Below are positions 8,985-18,150 of a stretch of DNA of 23,296 bases, in pieces. The number at the start of each line of letters is the position of its first letter. The first letter of the stretch is position 1. Source of the DNA: Chara braunii (taxonomy: Eukaryota > Streptophyta > Charophyceae > Charales > Characeae); the NCBI GenBank assembly GCA_003427395.1, contig BFEA01000285.1, forward strand, positions 716,715-740,010, given 5' to 3'. The notes under the pieces are model-generated. The model worked only from the letters and a program-made list of their open reading frames with translations. It ran no database searches and was not told the origin of the DNA. Made by a program: the position numbers and the translations under genes.

Positions 8985-9585
8985 GTCAAAATATAATCTA
9001 ACTCCTCTTAAATCAAGAAAATTTCGATAGCACTTCCCGTAGGAAAAGTGTCTTTCCAGAATTTATATAAGTCTAAATATGAAAGCAGAAATGATCTCTA
9101 ACTCCAGAAAGTCAAATTTTGTCTAACTCCCTGAATTAGTAAAAACTTGGGCAGCACTCCCTTTAGAAAAGGAGACTTCCCAGATTTATACTAAGCCAGA
9201 TATGAACTCAAAAGACCACTTAAGTTCAACTTAGACAAGATTTAACTAACTCCTTAGTTTTGCAGAAACGCTCCCTTCAGAAAAGTGATATTCCAAAATT
9301 TATACAAGACTAAGTTCATAATTTGAAAATAACCTTGACTTCTCAAACTCCAATTTTGTCTAACTCCCTGAATTACAAAAAATTTGGGCAGCGCTCCCCT
9401 TAGAAAATGAGACTTTCCAAATCTTTACTAAGTTAGATATAAAGAAAAGACAAGTTGAACTTCGACAAGTCAAAATTTGACAACTCCTTGGATCCGTAGA
9501 AATTTTGGCAGCGCTTCCCGTAGAGAAAGTAGTTTGTCAAGATTTATACAAAGCCAAGTATAAGAAAAGATCCCAGAAAATGCAA
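8985..9585. repeat. About 120-bp tandem repeat, five diverged copies with paired flanks
   Basis: The core GGCAGCRCTYCCY-TAGAAAA recurs near 9028, 9151, 9265, 9388 and 9508. Each core is flanked by an outer inverted pair that differs between copies: AAATT/AATTT (9019/9060), TGGG/CCCA (9148/9179), TTTTG/CAAAA (9258/9294), ATTTGG/CCAAAT (9382/9417) and AAATTTTGG/TCAAGATTT (9500/9537, two G-T pairs). Inner pairs such as CTCC/GGAG (9157/9171) and CTC/GAG (9394/9409) nest inside. Confidence 0.75.
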
Positions 9586-9619
9586 GAATTGATCTAAGTA
9601 AAAAAACTTAGCTTAGAAA

Positions 9620-9811
9620 ATGCAGGAATTGAAACTAACTCTCATGGCCCTAGCACGCGGCGAGCAACTAAAGCAACTACCTATCGAACTAAAATTCAGT
9701 CCAAGTAGTAACCTTATTCAGACACATGCAGGCCAAACCACAAAGGTAAGTACTCTCTCCATCCCATGTTCATCTGATCAGACAATAGTTCATAGTCTTT
9801 CAGTGATATAA
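9620..9811 (+). CDS. Short open frame, possible coding remnant
   Basis: ATG 9620 opens a 63-codon frame whose start (MQELKLTLMALARGEQLKQL) looks more protein-like than its surroundings. A donor-like AAGGTAAGT occurs near 9745. It could be a gag or leader remnant of the element, or chance. No homologue is recognised. Confidence 0.15.
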   Translation: MQELKLTLMALARGEQLKQLPIELKFSPSSNLIQTHAGQTTKVSTLSIPCSSDQTIVHSLSVI

Positions 9812-9845
9812 CCATTCATACCCAGCTTACATAAGGCATAAAGTC

Positions 9846-10670
9846 AGGCCACCCAAACTTATGGAATGCGCCTAACTTAGCCAAAGAGTATACACATAAC
9901 AGAGAGCACAACTACTTCTCTTTTCTTTGGGCATATGACTAGGCCATTCTAGTCGCCCTAAACTGTTTAAGATATTCAAGTTATATATACCTGTCTTCCC
10001 TTTGTCTTCTAAGGCTGCATAGGACTGAACTAACTTAAGTTCAGCCTGCCCCAACTTACCATCAGTTTTATTCTACTCTCTTCAAGTTGTGATACGGCTA
10101 TAGTCAGACCACCTAAACTTATAGAACAGTCTGATTAGCTCGTTCTTAGATAGAATAGTAATAAAATATAGTCAAGTTATAACCATTAGGTTCCAGCATG
10201 TGCGAGGCTTTGAGCCAGACCCCCTGAACTTACAGAAGGATCTAACTCTTTGCCAGATTCATTTCTATCTGAGTCATCATGTGTGTGGCATCGAGTCAGA
10301 TCCCCTGAACTTACAGAAGGATCTGCCCCTCTGCCAAGATTATTTCTTCAGAATAAAGAGCAGGAAGAGGCTGAGCCGCCTAAACTTATAGAACAACTCA
10401 GACCTCCTCGTTCAGAGAACAAATAAACAGAAGAAAACCCAAATTAAGCAAGGTGACCAAGGCACCTTAACTTACAGAATTCACTTGGTTCATGAAAAAG
10501 TCAACCACAAGCATCCCTCACAAGTCAGAGCAGTCAGGCTACCTAAACTTATAGAACAATCTGACCCTTAATGAGCAATCAGACCCCCTAAACTTAAAGA
10601 AGGGTCTGACGCTCCATGCAAACCAAAATAAACAAAACACCGAGTCTCCCCAAACTTATGGGGACTTCTC
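9846..10670. repeat. Hairpin family with conserved AACTTA loop and variable stems
   Basis: The word CCTRAACTTAYAGAA or a close variant occurs at least eight times. It is flanked by inverted pairs that differ from copy to copy: 10104-10134 (TCAGAC/GTCTGA), 10217-10243 (AGACCC/GGATCT, one mismatch), 10297-10325 (CAGATCC/GGATCTG), 10367-10406 (GAGG-CTGAG/CTCAG-A-CCTC), 10455-10490 (GACCAAG/CTTGGTT), 10533-10565 (GTCAGG/TCTGAC), 10579-10609 (TCAGACCC/GGGTCTGA) and 10642-10670 (TCCCCA/TGGGGA). At 10025-10044 the shorter loop AACTTA sits in CTGAACT/AGTTCAG. A weak member is at 9846-9873. In 10297-10325 and 10579-10609 the 15-nt loop is cut at exactly the same bases. Confidence 0.8.
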
Positions 10671-11299
10671 AGCCTTAATGACCCAGTCAAACCTCATGCA
10701 ATTCAGCCCTCCACCCCGCCTTTCCCGGATGCAGTTCCTTTTAACAGTCTGATTTCACACAATCAACAAAATTGAAACCGAAATTGAGCAGACATTCCTT
10801 TACTTAGTCTGATTCAGCGTCCTGAAAGTCAAACAAAAGTCAAAGTAAGGCTGCACACCATATACTTAGTCAGAGATGCAATGGGAAATACAGATAAGGG
10901 TTAAACTGGGTTTATAGAAGAAAAAACAATGGTTACCTTTCCCTGCCTCCAGAGCTCCTCCTTAGCTCCGGCAGAGCTCCCGCAATCGGTGGGTTGACTC
11001 CCCACAGAGTCTTGATGCGGTCCTACGGGTTGCAATCCCGCCTGCCGCCTTCCTCTCATATCCAACAGACTAGACTTAGAGTAAGAAGGGCAGAAGGAGG
11101 TGGGTTTGAGACTCTCAGATCCAAGAGAGATGCACTCAGACTCGCAGGAGAGGGCCTTGTTATCTTCAGTCGCCTGAGGGCCCCGCAATGGCGGCCAACG
11201 TAGCAGCTTGGCCAACTCCAAGTCAGGCTATCGAAATCACGTCCCTAACGAGCCCTCACCCCGCCGTACCAGCCCCCCCTTCTCTAGCCCACCCACTCT
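10671..11299. other. Part of the insertion with no gene seen
   Basis: A-rich sequence passes into mixed composition. Both strands have frames of about 70-106 codons (10901-11221), without recognisable motifs. Confidence 0.4.
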
Positions 11300-12300
11300 C
11301 CTGAGTTCCAATCCGTTTTCTTCGCCCAACCACTGCCGTATAGCCGGCTGCAGCAATTGGCAATAGCTGCCGGCAGCGCACAGCAGATTGCAGCAACCAC
11401 AGCGAATCACAACACTCGCATCCCGTAATACTCGGCGTGCACGTCGCCCGTGCAGCCCCAACTTAGTCAACAACAACCATTCTCCCCTAGCTCTTCTGCT
11501 CCCCGCAGTAGGACAGCAGCCACACCACCCCAAGCATTTGTACTCAGATTGGCCCAACAGTCTGTAGTAGACCCAATCTCTGTCGCTGCGGACTGCATAT
11601 CAACGGAACAGTAACCCGAAAATAAGTTGCAGTCAGTTGGGGATAGCCTGTAACAGTTAACGGCTGCGCACAGTCAACAACCATCAGTCTGTGCGTGGTC
11701 CGCGACAGCCGCACATCGCAGCCACAGCCTGGGCCCCCCCTGCAGTGCCTAGCTAAAACGATAGTAATGGCCCGTGCTCAACCCGCAGCAGCCGCCTTCG
11801 ATAGCGGTCAACAACAGCCCGCGGTCCACAGTAGCGCGCGGCAGTGGGCAACCGTGCGCAGCGACATACAACAGCGTGCAATGGTATGCAGCCACTTACA
11901 GCGGTCTGAGTGGTCAGGCATTCGGCCTGATCTAGCCTCCTTCCCTCTACAGTTAACTTCCCGCTATTCCTGCCTCTTCCTCGAACTCACGGGTAAGTAC
12001 ACCGGTATCCCGTATCGGGCTCGCACGCTGCTCGATACCACAGTTTTACTTCCGGCTCACCCCGTCCGCCTGTTCATAGCCGTAAGTTCCCTTACTGTCT
12101 CTCCCGCTTCCCCTTTGCTCTCGAATCTGCTTACTCTCCTTGCTTCGCTGCTTTCGCCTAACGCCACTCTCCCCGTAGCTGGTCGTCATTTCCACCAAAT
12201 ACGTGTATCTCCCCGGCCAGCCCAACTGAGGGCAACTCCAAGGCGGGGCAACAGTCCTAAATCGGGTCCGAGTCACAGACTCACAGTGCTCATGTGAACA
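11300..12300. other. CAG/CAAC-rich stretch with a spurious-looking 200-codon frame
   Basis: GCAGC, CAACAG and GCACA words recur at irregular spacing to about 11920 (a decayed minisatellite look). The 200-codon frame at 11695-12297 is Ala/Gln/Ser/Leu-rich with no domain, so I do not call it a gene. Donor-like GGTAAGT occurs near 11992. Inverted repeats at 11914-11930 (TCAGGC/GCCTGA) and 12004-12039 (GGTATC/GATACC) continue the hairpin-rich character. Confidence 0.4.
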
Positions 12301-12327
12301 CTCACGTTAGCCCTCCGGGAACGGGTG

Positions 12328-12363
12328 CGATTGCGAACTTCAACGGAGGTGAGATCGCAATCG
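12328..12363. repeat. 9-bp perfect hairpin before the 179-bp array
   Basis: CGATTGCGA (12328-12336) pairs with TCGCAATCG (12355-12363). An alternative fold pairs CCTCCG (12312-12317) with CGGAGG (12344-12349). Confidence 0.7.
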
Positions 12364-12642
12364 GCAAGACGCATCATCGAGCCCTCCTCCTCATCACAGC
12401 CTGCGCTCCCATCGTATTGGTAAGCCCCCCCCCTCCTTCTCTTGACTCATCTGACCCGTAATAGCGGTCGGGCCCGTTGTGTCTCGTAACGCACAATGAT
12501 CAGCGCAACCATGTGTTTCATCACGGCAGGCTCCTCATCATGCCTGCATCTTCGTAAACAGGCGTCGGCTTGATCAGGTAAGTGCGTCCTATATCCATCA
12601 ATAATAGTAGCCAAATCTGCTTGATCAAAGCTCTCCCTCTCC

Positions 12643-13530
12643 CGCACAGTCCATTCCTTTACTAACTTCTAATTTGTTAGTCTAACATAGAAACTAACGT
12701 TGCCACTGTACTCGCCCGGCCCAAAACGCTAGTTTATCACCTTCACTTACCCGATTTCGTCCACTAACAGGTGGAGATGACTGTTTTCCATATTTCCTCC
12801 ATTCACTCGTTGACACCTCCACGCACCGTTTCCCTTACTAACTTTTCACTCACTAACTTCCTGTTAAATCTAACTTTATGATCGGATTCGCCCGATATCA
12901 GAACTCCTAAGCCGCATGTTCCCCTGCCTAAAACCATCGGGAAGCGAGAAAGTTACTCATTTTTTTCCTTCCGCCATATCCTCCCTCCGCCATAACTCGA
13001 CGCACCGTTTTCTCTACTAACTTCAAACCGACTGGCTCCCTGTCAAAACTAACTGCAGAATCGCATTCGCCCATGCCCAAAACCCCTAAATCAAGACCTT
13101 CCTCGCTCGATTTCATCCGGCATCGAGCGAGGTAGGCACTTCTCACTCTTCACCTCCTTCACTTCCGCCATCGTTCAGCGCAGCACCATTCTCAACTAAC
13201 TCCAGCTCTAATCAACTAACCCCAAAACTAACTATACCATCTGTTTCGCCCGGGGCAAAAACCCCGGGATTGCATCTTTCCCCACCTGTTTTGTCAAGAA
13301 ACGGGGGAGTTACTTCCTTTTTCGCTGGCCACTCCGCCATAGCCCGATACCTCCGCGCACTGCTGTCTCCCCTAACCTTCTAATTTACTAACTTTCTCAT
13401 TAATCTAACTCCATATTCAGGATCGCCAGGCTCAAAGATTCCTATTTCGTGTCTCTCCTCACTCATTTTTATGGAAAAACGAGTGAGGTCTCTGTTTTTC
13501 TATCTTCCTCCTCCCTTGCCCCGCCATCTC
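12643..13530. repeat. 175-180 bp tandem repeat, five diverged copies, hairpin at a fixed offset
   Basis: Copies are anchored by GCACCGTT...CTAAC at about 12643, 12822, 13001, 13181 and 13354. CTAACTTC words and a TCGCCC motif recur in each. About 100 bp into copies 3 and 5 sit strong hairpins: 13101-13132 (CCTCGCTCGAT/ATCGAGCGAGG, 11 bp) and 13457-13488 (CCTCACTC/GAGTGAGG plus TTTTT/AAAAA). Copy 4 has a weaker one (13283-13307). Copies 1 and 2 have only short pairings there (12761-12774; 12919-12943). Copy 4 also has CCCGGGG/CCCCGGG at 13249-13268. Confidence 0.8.
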
Positions 13531-15001
13531 CCCGTGCGAATGCACCCGGCTCGATTACCGACCGGGTTCGTTCTTCCCTCTCAGAGTTTCTCCGACTGTT
13601 CGTGGCACAGTCTGTCGCCCAGATTCAGCCTGGCCTCCCTCCCTGCGCCCGTCGGGTTCACTGCTCCGTCACTCTTCCCCATACCGGAGGTACCCGGCGT
13701 GCTACCCCGCCCGGGTTCATCCACCCCTCCGTCCCTCCTGCCTGTCTGTTGCCATCAGCGCCTCTCCCGATCGTGCCGCAAACGCCCGACGGCCCTGTCC
13801 GCTACGGATGGGGGCAAAGGCAAATCGGTCAATGACCGAGTTCGCATAGTGCAACGCCCTTATACCGAATCCGACGGATGACCCGCCCGTCGGCCGCCCC
13901 TTGCTTTTCTCGGCGTCCATTCCCACCCACTGCGCCCAATCACACGGCCGTGCGGCCCACTGTCGCGGCAATATTAACCGAAGCCTTCGGCACTGCCCAG
14001 GTAAGCACCCCCTTCCTTCTTCCGCCTGCACTCTGCACGTCTTCCCGTCCCGGTTCAGCCCCTTTGCCCAGTTACTCCGCTCATCCCCCACGCCACTCAC
14101 TACCGGTCTGCTTATACCTCCTCACGGCGGCCTCCCTTACTACCTCAGCTAACCTTGAGGGAACACCCCCGGCCAGCCCAGCTGCAGGGCAATTCCGGTT
14201 AGTCTTCCGCCCCTATGCCCCAGTCCGTCGGGCGGATTGTTCGACAGCTGTTGGCACGCACCTCTACAAGGAGCCCAGCCCCCTTGTCGGCCCCCACTCA
14301 AACATCACTGGTCACCCTTTCGGGTCCCCAATGGGCAAACCGCACACCAACAGCGGCCACAGAGCCAAGGGCCCGGGCCTGCTGCTTATCTAGCTGCGGC
14401 CCTCGCCGTGCCGGGTCCGACGCGGGTCCTTGTGGTGGCAGCAAATGTCCGAGCGAGAACTTCAATGACCGTCATGGAGGAAAGTTTCACAGGTGTGCAG
14501 CCGTTGTAGTGGCCTTCCCCACAATGCCCCGCGCCTCTTTCGAGTCCCAACGGGCATGCACACACTCAAATCTCCTCCCCTGCAGGTCCTGGCCGGCGGA
14601 CAATGCGCCCGCGGCACCCCCTGCACGTCGGACTCTCGGCGTGTATTCTCAAAACGGCGGGATGGATAAGTTTTGTTAGCATCCCGAACACACAGAAACC
14701 CATGAATAACAAGCCGGGCTCCCGCAACAGGCCTTCACGGCGAGCACGCCCATCAGTGAAACATAATCTTTTCAATCCTCATTTAGTCAGAAGGACATAA
14801 TTTGGCCGGCGGTCACGCCGACCCTTCAATCATCAACAAAAAAAAAGATCACGCGCGCCTCAAAAATCCGCGCGCCCACACATACTCAATTCTAGCCAAC
14901 CATCCCGTCAACGTAGGTCACAGACACAGCCGCGGCAAGCGCGGTATACTCAGCCTTTAAACCAAACCTATTTCTTGTCGCTTGCAAAAAAAACAAACAG
15001 G
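13531..15001. other. 3' region of the insertion, no convincing gene
   Basis: C-rich sequence with overlapping Pro/Ala/Ser-rich frames up to 171 codons in several frames and on both strands, which argues against coding. A segment at 14165-14195 (CCCCGGCCAGCCCA...GGGCAA) repeats one at 12213-12240. Further inverted repeats include 13825-13839 (TCGGTC/GACCGA). The last 200 bp have A runs. Confidence 0.4.
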
Positions 15002-15034
15002 GCGGATACCCTTGTAAGGGTATTCGCGCCGACA
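15002..15034 (+). repeat. Terminal hairpin and GCCGACA end of the insertion
   Basis: GCGGATACCCTT (15002-15013) pairs with AAGGGTATTCGC (15016-15027), with one G-T pair. GCCGACA follows and then array sequence. The left block ends the same way at 3028-3048. Confidence 0.75.
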
Positions 15035-15249
15035 GCGATATATGATACGAAAATACTCATCGTCTCAGGATATTCGGATTTCATATGCGAATAGACTCGC
15101 ATTTATCACATCATGCCTTCTGCAATGGATCCAGCCCTATCACACTGGGTACATCGTATCGGGCTTGGATGAGCTTCTATGGGGGACTTGCGTAGGCAGG
15201 TGAATATCGTGTCGGGCTTGGATGAGCTTTTGTCTAATGTAAAACTTCG

Positions 15250-15567
15250 TCAAGAATAAGCGTTTGTGAAGGTCTTCGGCTTGAAGCAGCGTTTGTGTAC
15301 GACTTCGGTTGAACTTGTGTTCAACATGTTCGTATTTGAGGCAGGGCTTGTTTCTAGTGTAATGTCAGACTTTTCGGCTTGTGTTGGACTTCTGTTGAGG
15401 TTGTGTTCGATATATTCGTTTTTGAGGTAGGGGTTGTGTTTTTGTGGCTTTGGCGACGAGGGCGTGTCATGTAGACTGTAGGGAAGCGTCTTGTGTAGAT
15501 GACGGCATGTCATGCAACACTGTACGACGTCGGTGTACAGCTTGATTTTTCCAAAAGATATCCACAT
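15250..15567 (-). CDS. Conserved minus-strand 105-codon frame, unit 2 (uncertain)
   Basis: A minus-strand frame starting MWISFGKIKLYTDVV is open for 105 codons. The equivalent in unit 3 (19996-20295) starts MWISSGKIKLYTDAV and is also open, with most residues shared. Asn/Thr/Ser/Lys-rich, no domain. It runs through 86-bp-spaced direct repeats on the other strand, so openness in two similar copies is weak evidence. Confidence 0.2.
   Translation of the reverse strand: MWISFGKIKLYTDVVQCCMTCRHLHKTLPYSLHDTPSSPKPQKHNPYLKNEYIEHNLNRSPTQAEKSDITLETSPASNTNMLNTSSTEVVHKRCFKPKTFTNAYS
15301..15440. repeat. 86-bp-spaced direct repeat, unit 2
   Basis: GACTTCGGTTGAACTTGTGT at 15301 and GACTTCTGTTGAGGTTGTGT at 15387, each followed by ATTCGTWTTTGAGG. 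The same pair is at 20029 and 20115. Confidence 0.75.
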
Positions 15568-15639
15568 TCACGTGTTGTGTAGACGAGAGTGTAGGTCATT
15601 CGCCTTTTCCTCTCGGCTCCATGTACTTTACGACCTGGG

Positions 15640-15866
15640 CTTGAATGATTTTTAGAAACCCTACATGTACCTTAGAACATGTTCTTCAATGATTTTTGGA
15701 AAGGCTCCATGTACTTTGTGATTTTTTGAAAGCCTCTGTGTATTTTCCAATGTGGGATTGAATGATTTTTTGCATTGAATGATTTTTGGAAATGCCTCTG
15801 TGTACTTTGCAATTTGCGATTGAATGATTTTTTGCATTGAATGGTTTTTGGAAGCTCTCTGTGTGG
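15640..15866. repeat. 62-bp imperfect tandem repeats, unit 2
   Basis: Equivalent of 3119-3345, with the same TTGAATGATTTTT words. Confidence 0.8.
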
Positions 15867-15917
15867 TGTACAACTTGACCTTTAGAAAACACTAGGCAAC
15901 TTGCAGGTGTTTCCATG

Positions 15918-16350
15918 TCGATGTTTGCGATGACAAGAGTTAATTATATGAATGGATGTTATGTATCTTGTCCACGCAGAGATTTGATGACCTTTTGCAC
16001 CCGGGAATATACAAATGACGAGCCAACGTTCATATTAAATCACCACGCTGATGGTGTGGGCACCTAGGTCTCCATCTAAGTGCGAGTTCACTTGCACTTG
16101 TGGTGTGAACCCTGAGCAATCCACTAAAGTGAGAGTCCATCTAACTGCGATGACAAGATTGAATGTTACGAATCTATCTTATGTATTTGTCCATGGAAAG
16201 ATGTGATGACATTTTCACCCGGGAATACACAAATGACAACCCAGCGTCCATATTAAATCACCACGCTGATGGTATGCACACCCAACTCTCCATCTAAGTG
16301 CGAGTTCACTCGGACTTGTGGTGTGAACCCCGAGTAATTCACTTAAGTGA
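15918..16350. repeat. 218-220 bp tandem pair, unit 2
   Basis: Copies at about 15918-16137 and 16142-16350. The palindromes at 16078-16099 and 16296-16317 each have one or two changes in the right arm. Confidence 0.8.
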
Positions 16351-16411
16351 GAGTTCACTCGCACTTTGTTTGTATCCCATTCAGCAGAAACGACCACCAA
16401 CCTAGCCCCAG

Positions 16412-16684
16412 TTGCGATTGAGCAACAAAGACTGCCCAACAACTGATAACCTGCGGGACCTGGAGTTCAATTGTGTTTCTGGAGTCCGAAACTTTACTCG
16501 AAACAGATCCAGATCCAACAGGAAGGGCCACCACAGACCCCGAACAATTTGTTTTCTCAATGACTCCAAACAATTTGACTTAAAAGATTGCATTGTTTTC
16601 TGGCGGAAACGTTCTTGCAATTTTCGTTCGCGTTATGCAGAAACCTTCGATGAGGACCTTGTGAATATACAGAACGGGATGTGA
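16412..16684 (+). CDS. Conserved 90-codon frame upstream of ORF-1, unit 2 (uncertain)
   Basis: An open frame with Arg/Asn-rich sequence (RNFTRNRSRSNRKGHHRPRT) that ends ETFDEDLVNIQNGM at TGA 16682-16684. Unit 3 has the same frame open (21146-21412). Unit 1 has a stop and a frame change. TTTTTTTCAGG before the last 26 codons in units 1 and 3 resembles a 3' splice site. Coding status is unproven. Confidence 0.3.
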   Translation: MRLSNKDCPTTDNLRDLEFNCVSGVRNFTRNRSRSNRKGHHRPRTICFLNDSKQFDLKDCIVFWRKRSCNFRSRYAETFDEDLVNIQNGM

Positions 16685-16822
16685 CGACTGAGTGTTGGCC
16701 TCACTAGGGTAGTTATTATTTGCCAACTTTATTTACGAGTGTCTACATGTCTGTATGTATCGTGTATGAGTGTGTGATGTGTAGATTGCATAATATCGTC
16801 GAGAACGTCGACAAGCATCAGC

Positions 16823-17092
16823 ATGAATCCCGAGACGCACATGTGCTTAACAAAACCGTTTCCTCTTTGTGTGAAATCGGTGAGGCATTGTACCGGCCAT
16901 ACATGGATCTATGAAGCAACCAGAGACGACTTCGAAGAGGACTCATGGATGACCGTCGTCCCGTACATGAACCAACATCTTGACGAATGAAATAATAGCA
17001 ATTGGAACGCGATGGAGTGTGTCTGCCCCTTGCGCAAGCCATTAAAAGTTCGTCAGTATGTTAGAGTTCAGGAACCTCATTACACTGTCTAA
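16823..17092 (+). pseudogene. ORF-1 copy, unit 2; one nonsense codon
   Basis: 90 codons from ATG 16823 to TAA 17090-17092, colinear with unit 1. TGA at 16988-16990 breaks it where unit 3 has TGG. The TAG of unit 1 is a Trp codon here (DSWMTVVPYM). So the lesions in the two copies are different. Confidence 0.45.
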
Positions 17093-17167
17093 TGGTGTCC
17101 TCGAGCCCACGTTCCTGACTCGTATGAGTAAATCACTCCGCTCCCTTAGCCGCTTGAGCAGTCGCTC

Positions 17168-17263
17168 AGGGAAATCTTTATGCGTTTAACCTTTGAAAGC
17201 GATGTTGCGCCGGACGGGAAAATCTTTATGCATTTAACCTTTGACAATGACGGACAAATTGTG
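17168..17263 (+). repeat. 48-bp in-frame tandem duplication, start of ORF-3, unit 2
   Basis: Two copies encode GKIFMRLTFESD-like and GKIFMHLTFDND-like peptides. ORF-4 has only one equivalent segment. Confidence 0.7.
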
Positions 17264-17935
17264 GTCGCCTCGGATAACGGGTCGAGCTTCTGGTACCTGT
17301 ACTCGCTGCAGAAAGAGGTTGAGGTTGAGGTAGATCCCGACGGCGACGAGGAGGATGATAAGGAGCCTGGGGACGTTGTTGCTCCAACGAAGATGATTGA
17401 CGCTTGGAACACCCTTTGTGTCATCCAACGATGGTCAGCCCAAGACAGGAGTCTCGTAATGCTCTGTGCATGGTTTTGCCTTGGAAAACCGGAATTGCAG
17501 ACCTCAGTTATTGTTGATTACTATGGTCGAATTCGGGTGTTGAATCACAACACTACCGTTACTACGCTTTTTACGGTCATCAAGGTCGATGGTCGAAAAA
17601 TGAAAGCTCATTTTGTTGTAAGGGAGGAGTACCGAGGTGTCACCCTAAGTCGCGAGGAAGCGTTTCACAGCCCGACACTTGTCGGTGCTCTAGGGCGATT
17701 CAGAACTCGGCTATCCGTAGATGCGGCTCTAAGGAAGGAGCTCAAGTTAAGGGTTGACTGTTTAGTACACAGTAAGTTGCACTACCTTTTTGATAATTGA
17801 GATGACATATCATCGACAGTTGAATACAGGGATCACAACATGGAGGTTGTTTTCCACACAGATCACTACCACCGGTCGGGTACCAGGAAGGTGAAACTGC
17901 TCCCCTGTAACTTTGAAGACGGGCATCCCTTGTAG
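17180..17935 (+). pseudogene. ORF-3 copy, unit 2; unknown 251-aa protein with one nonsense codon
   Basis: ATG 17180 opens 206 codons. TGA 17798-17800 replaces the Cys codon of unit 1. The same frame then runs on to TAG 17933-17935, giving 756 bp as in unit 1. Parts: duplicated N-terminus (1-32), FWYLYSL (37-43), acidic linker (48-64), DAWNTLC (74-80), AWFCLGKP (97-104), VDGR (136-139), HFVVREEYRGVTL (144-156), RVDCLVH (191-197), and a Cys/His-containing end after the stop. ORF-4 has the same order of motifs. About ten residues differ from unit 1 over the core, so constraint looks relaxed. No known family or catalytic motif is recognised. Confidence 0.6.
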
Positions 17936-18107
17936 GTGTTTCCATTGTTCCTTTGAGTGGGTGTGTCCTTGCACAATTGGGAGTGGTAGTATGCTCGCCG
18001 ACAGCGTGATATCGACGCTTGTCGACGGCCTGCGGCGTGATGTGTACGACTGTCCGTACTGTCGCAATGGACATCCTGAATATCTGGAAGGAAATGGTCC
18101 TTCATAG
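17913..18107 (+). pseudogene. Cys-rich 64-codon frame overlapping the end of ORF-3, unit 2
   Basis: In another frame than ORF-3, this open stretch reads CRCFHCSFEWVCPC and later YDCPYCRNGHPEYL, ending at TAG 18105-18107. The CPYC..GH part closely matches the end of ORF-4 (CDCPYCDAGH). It may be the original C-terminus of ORF-3, shifted out of frame, or an alternative exon. Unit 1 keeps CPYC but has a stop in the middle and ends earlier. Confidence 0.35.
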
Positions 18108-18150
18108 AAGAGTAGTTTGACCGTTCCAATTGATGCACGTGCTGAAAATG

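Larger units (their letters stand above)
7246..15034 (+). mobile_element. 7.8-kb insertion between array units 1 and 2; probable non-autonomous mobile element
   Basis: The flanks rejoin to a continuous array: left flank ...CACACGA, right flank ...CGATATATGATACG, and the uninterrupted site at 19759-19775 reads CACACGACATATGATACG. The ends are TGTCGAGCGC and GCGCCGACA, a short imperfect inverted pair of TG...CA type. A possible 4-bp duplication is imperfect (ACGA/GCGA). A TATA box and AATAAA signals on the + strand look like a retroelement promoter and R region. I could not find a second copy of the 5' end near the 3' end, so no LTR pair is shown. There is no reverse transcriptase, integrase or transposase. 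It may be a composite or a large non-coding derivative. Confidence 0.6.

Noticed and set aside
10104-10670. CRISPR-like array of palindromic repeats
   Set aside because: Spacing is irregular, the stems rather than the repeats vary, the context is eukaryotic, and there are no cas genes.
11695-12297. 200-codon + strand frame in the insertion
   Set aside because: Low-complexity Ala/Gln/Ser/Leu content in a CAG-rich stretch. No gag-like zinc knuckle or other motif, and an overlapping minus-strand frame is also open.
13449-14679. Several Pro/Ala-rich frames of 127-171 codons
   Set aside because: Mutually overlapping in several frames and on both strands, as expected in C-rich DNA with few stops.
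7246-15034. Standard LTR retrotransposon or Helitron call for the insertion
   Set aside because: No second copy of the 5' end, no primer-binding site and no polymerase domain for the first. No TC start or CTRR end for the second. Kept only as alternatives.
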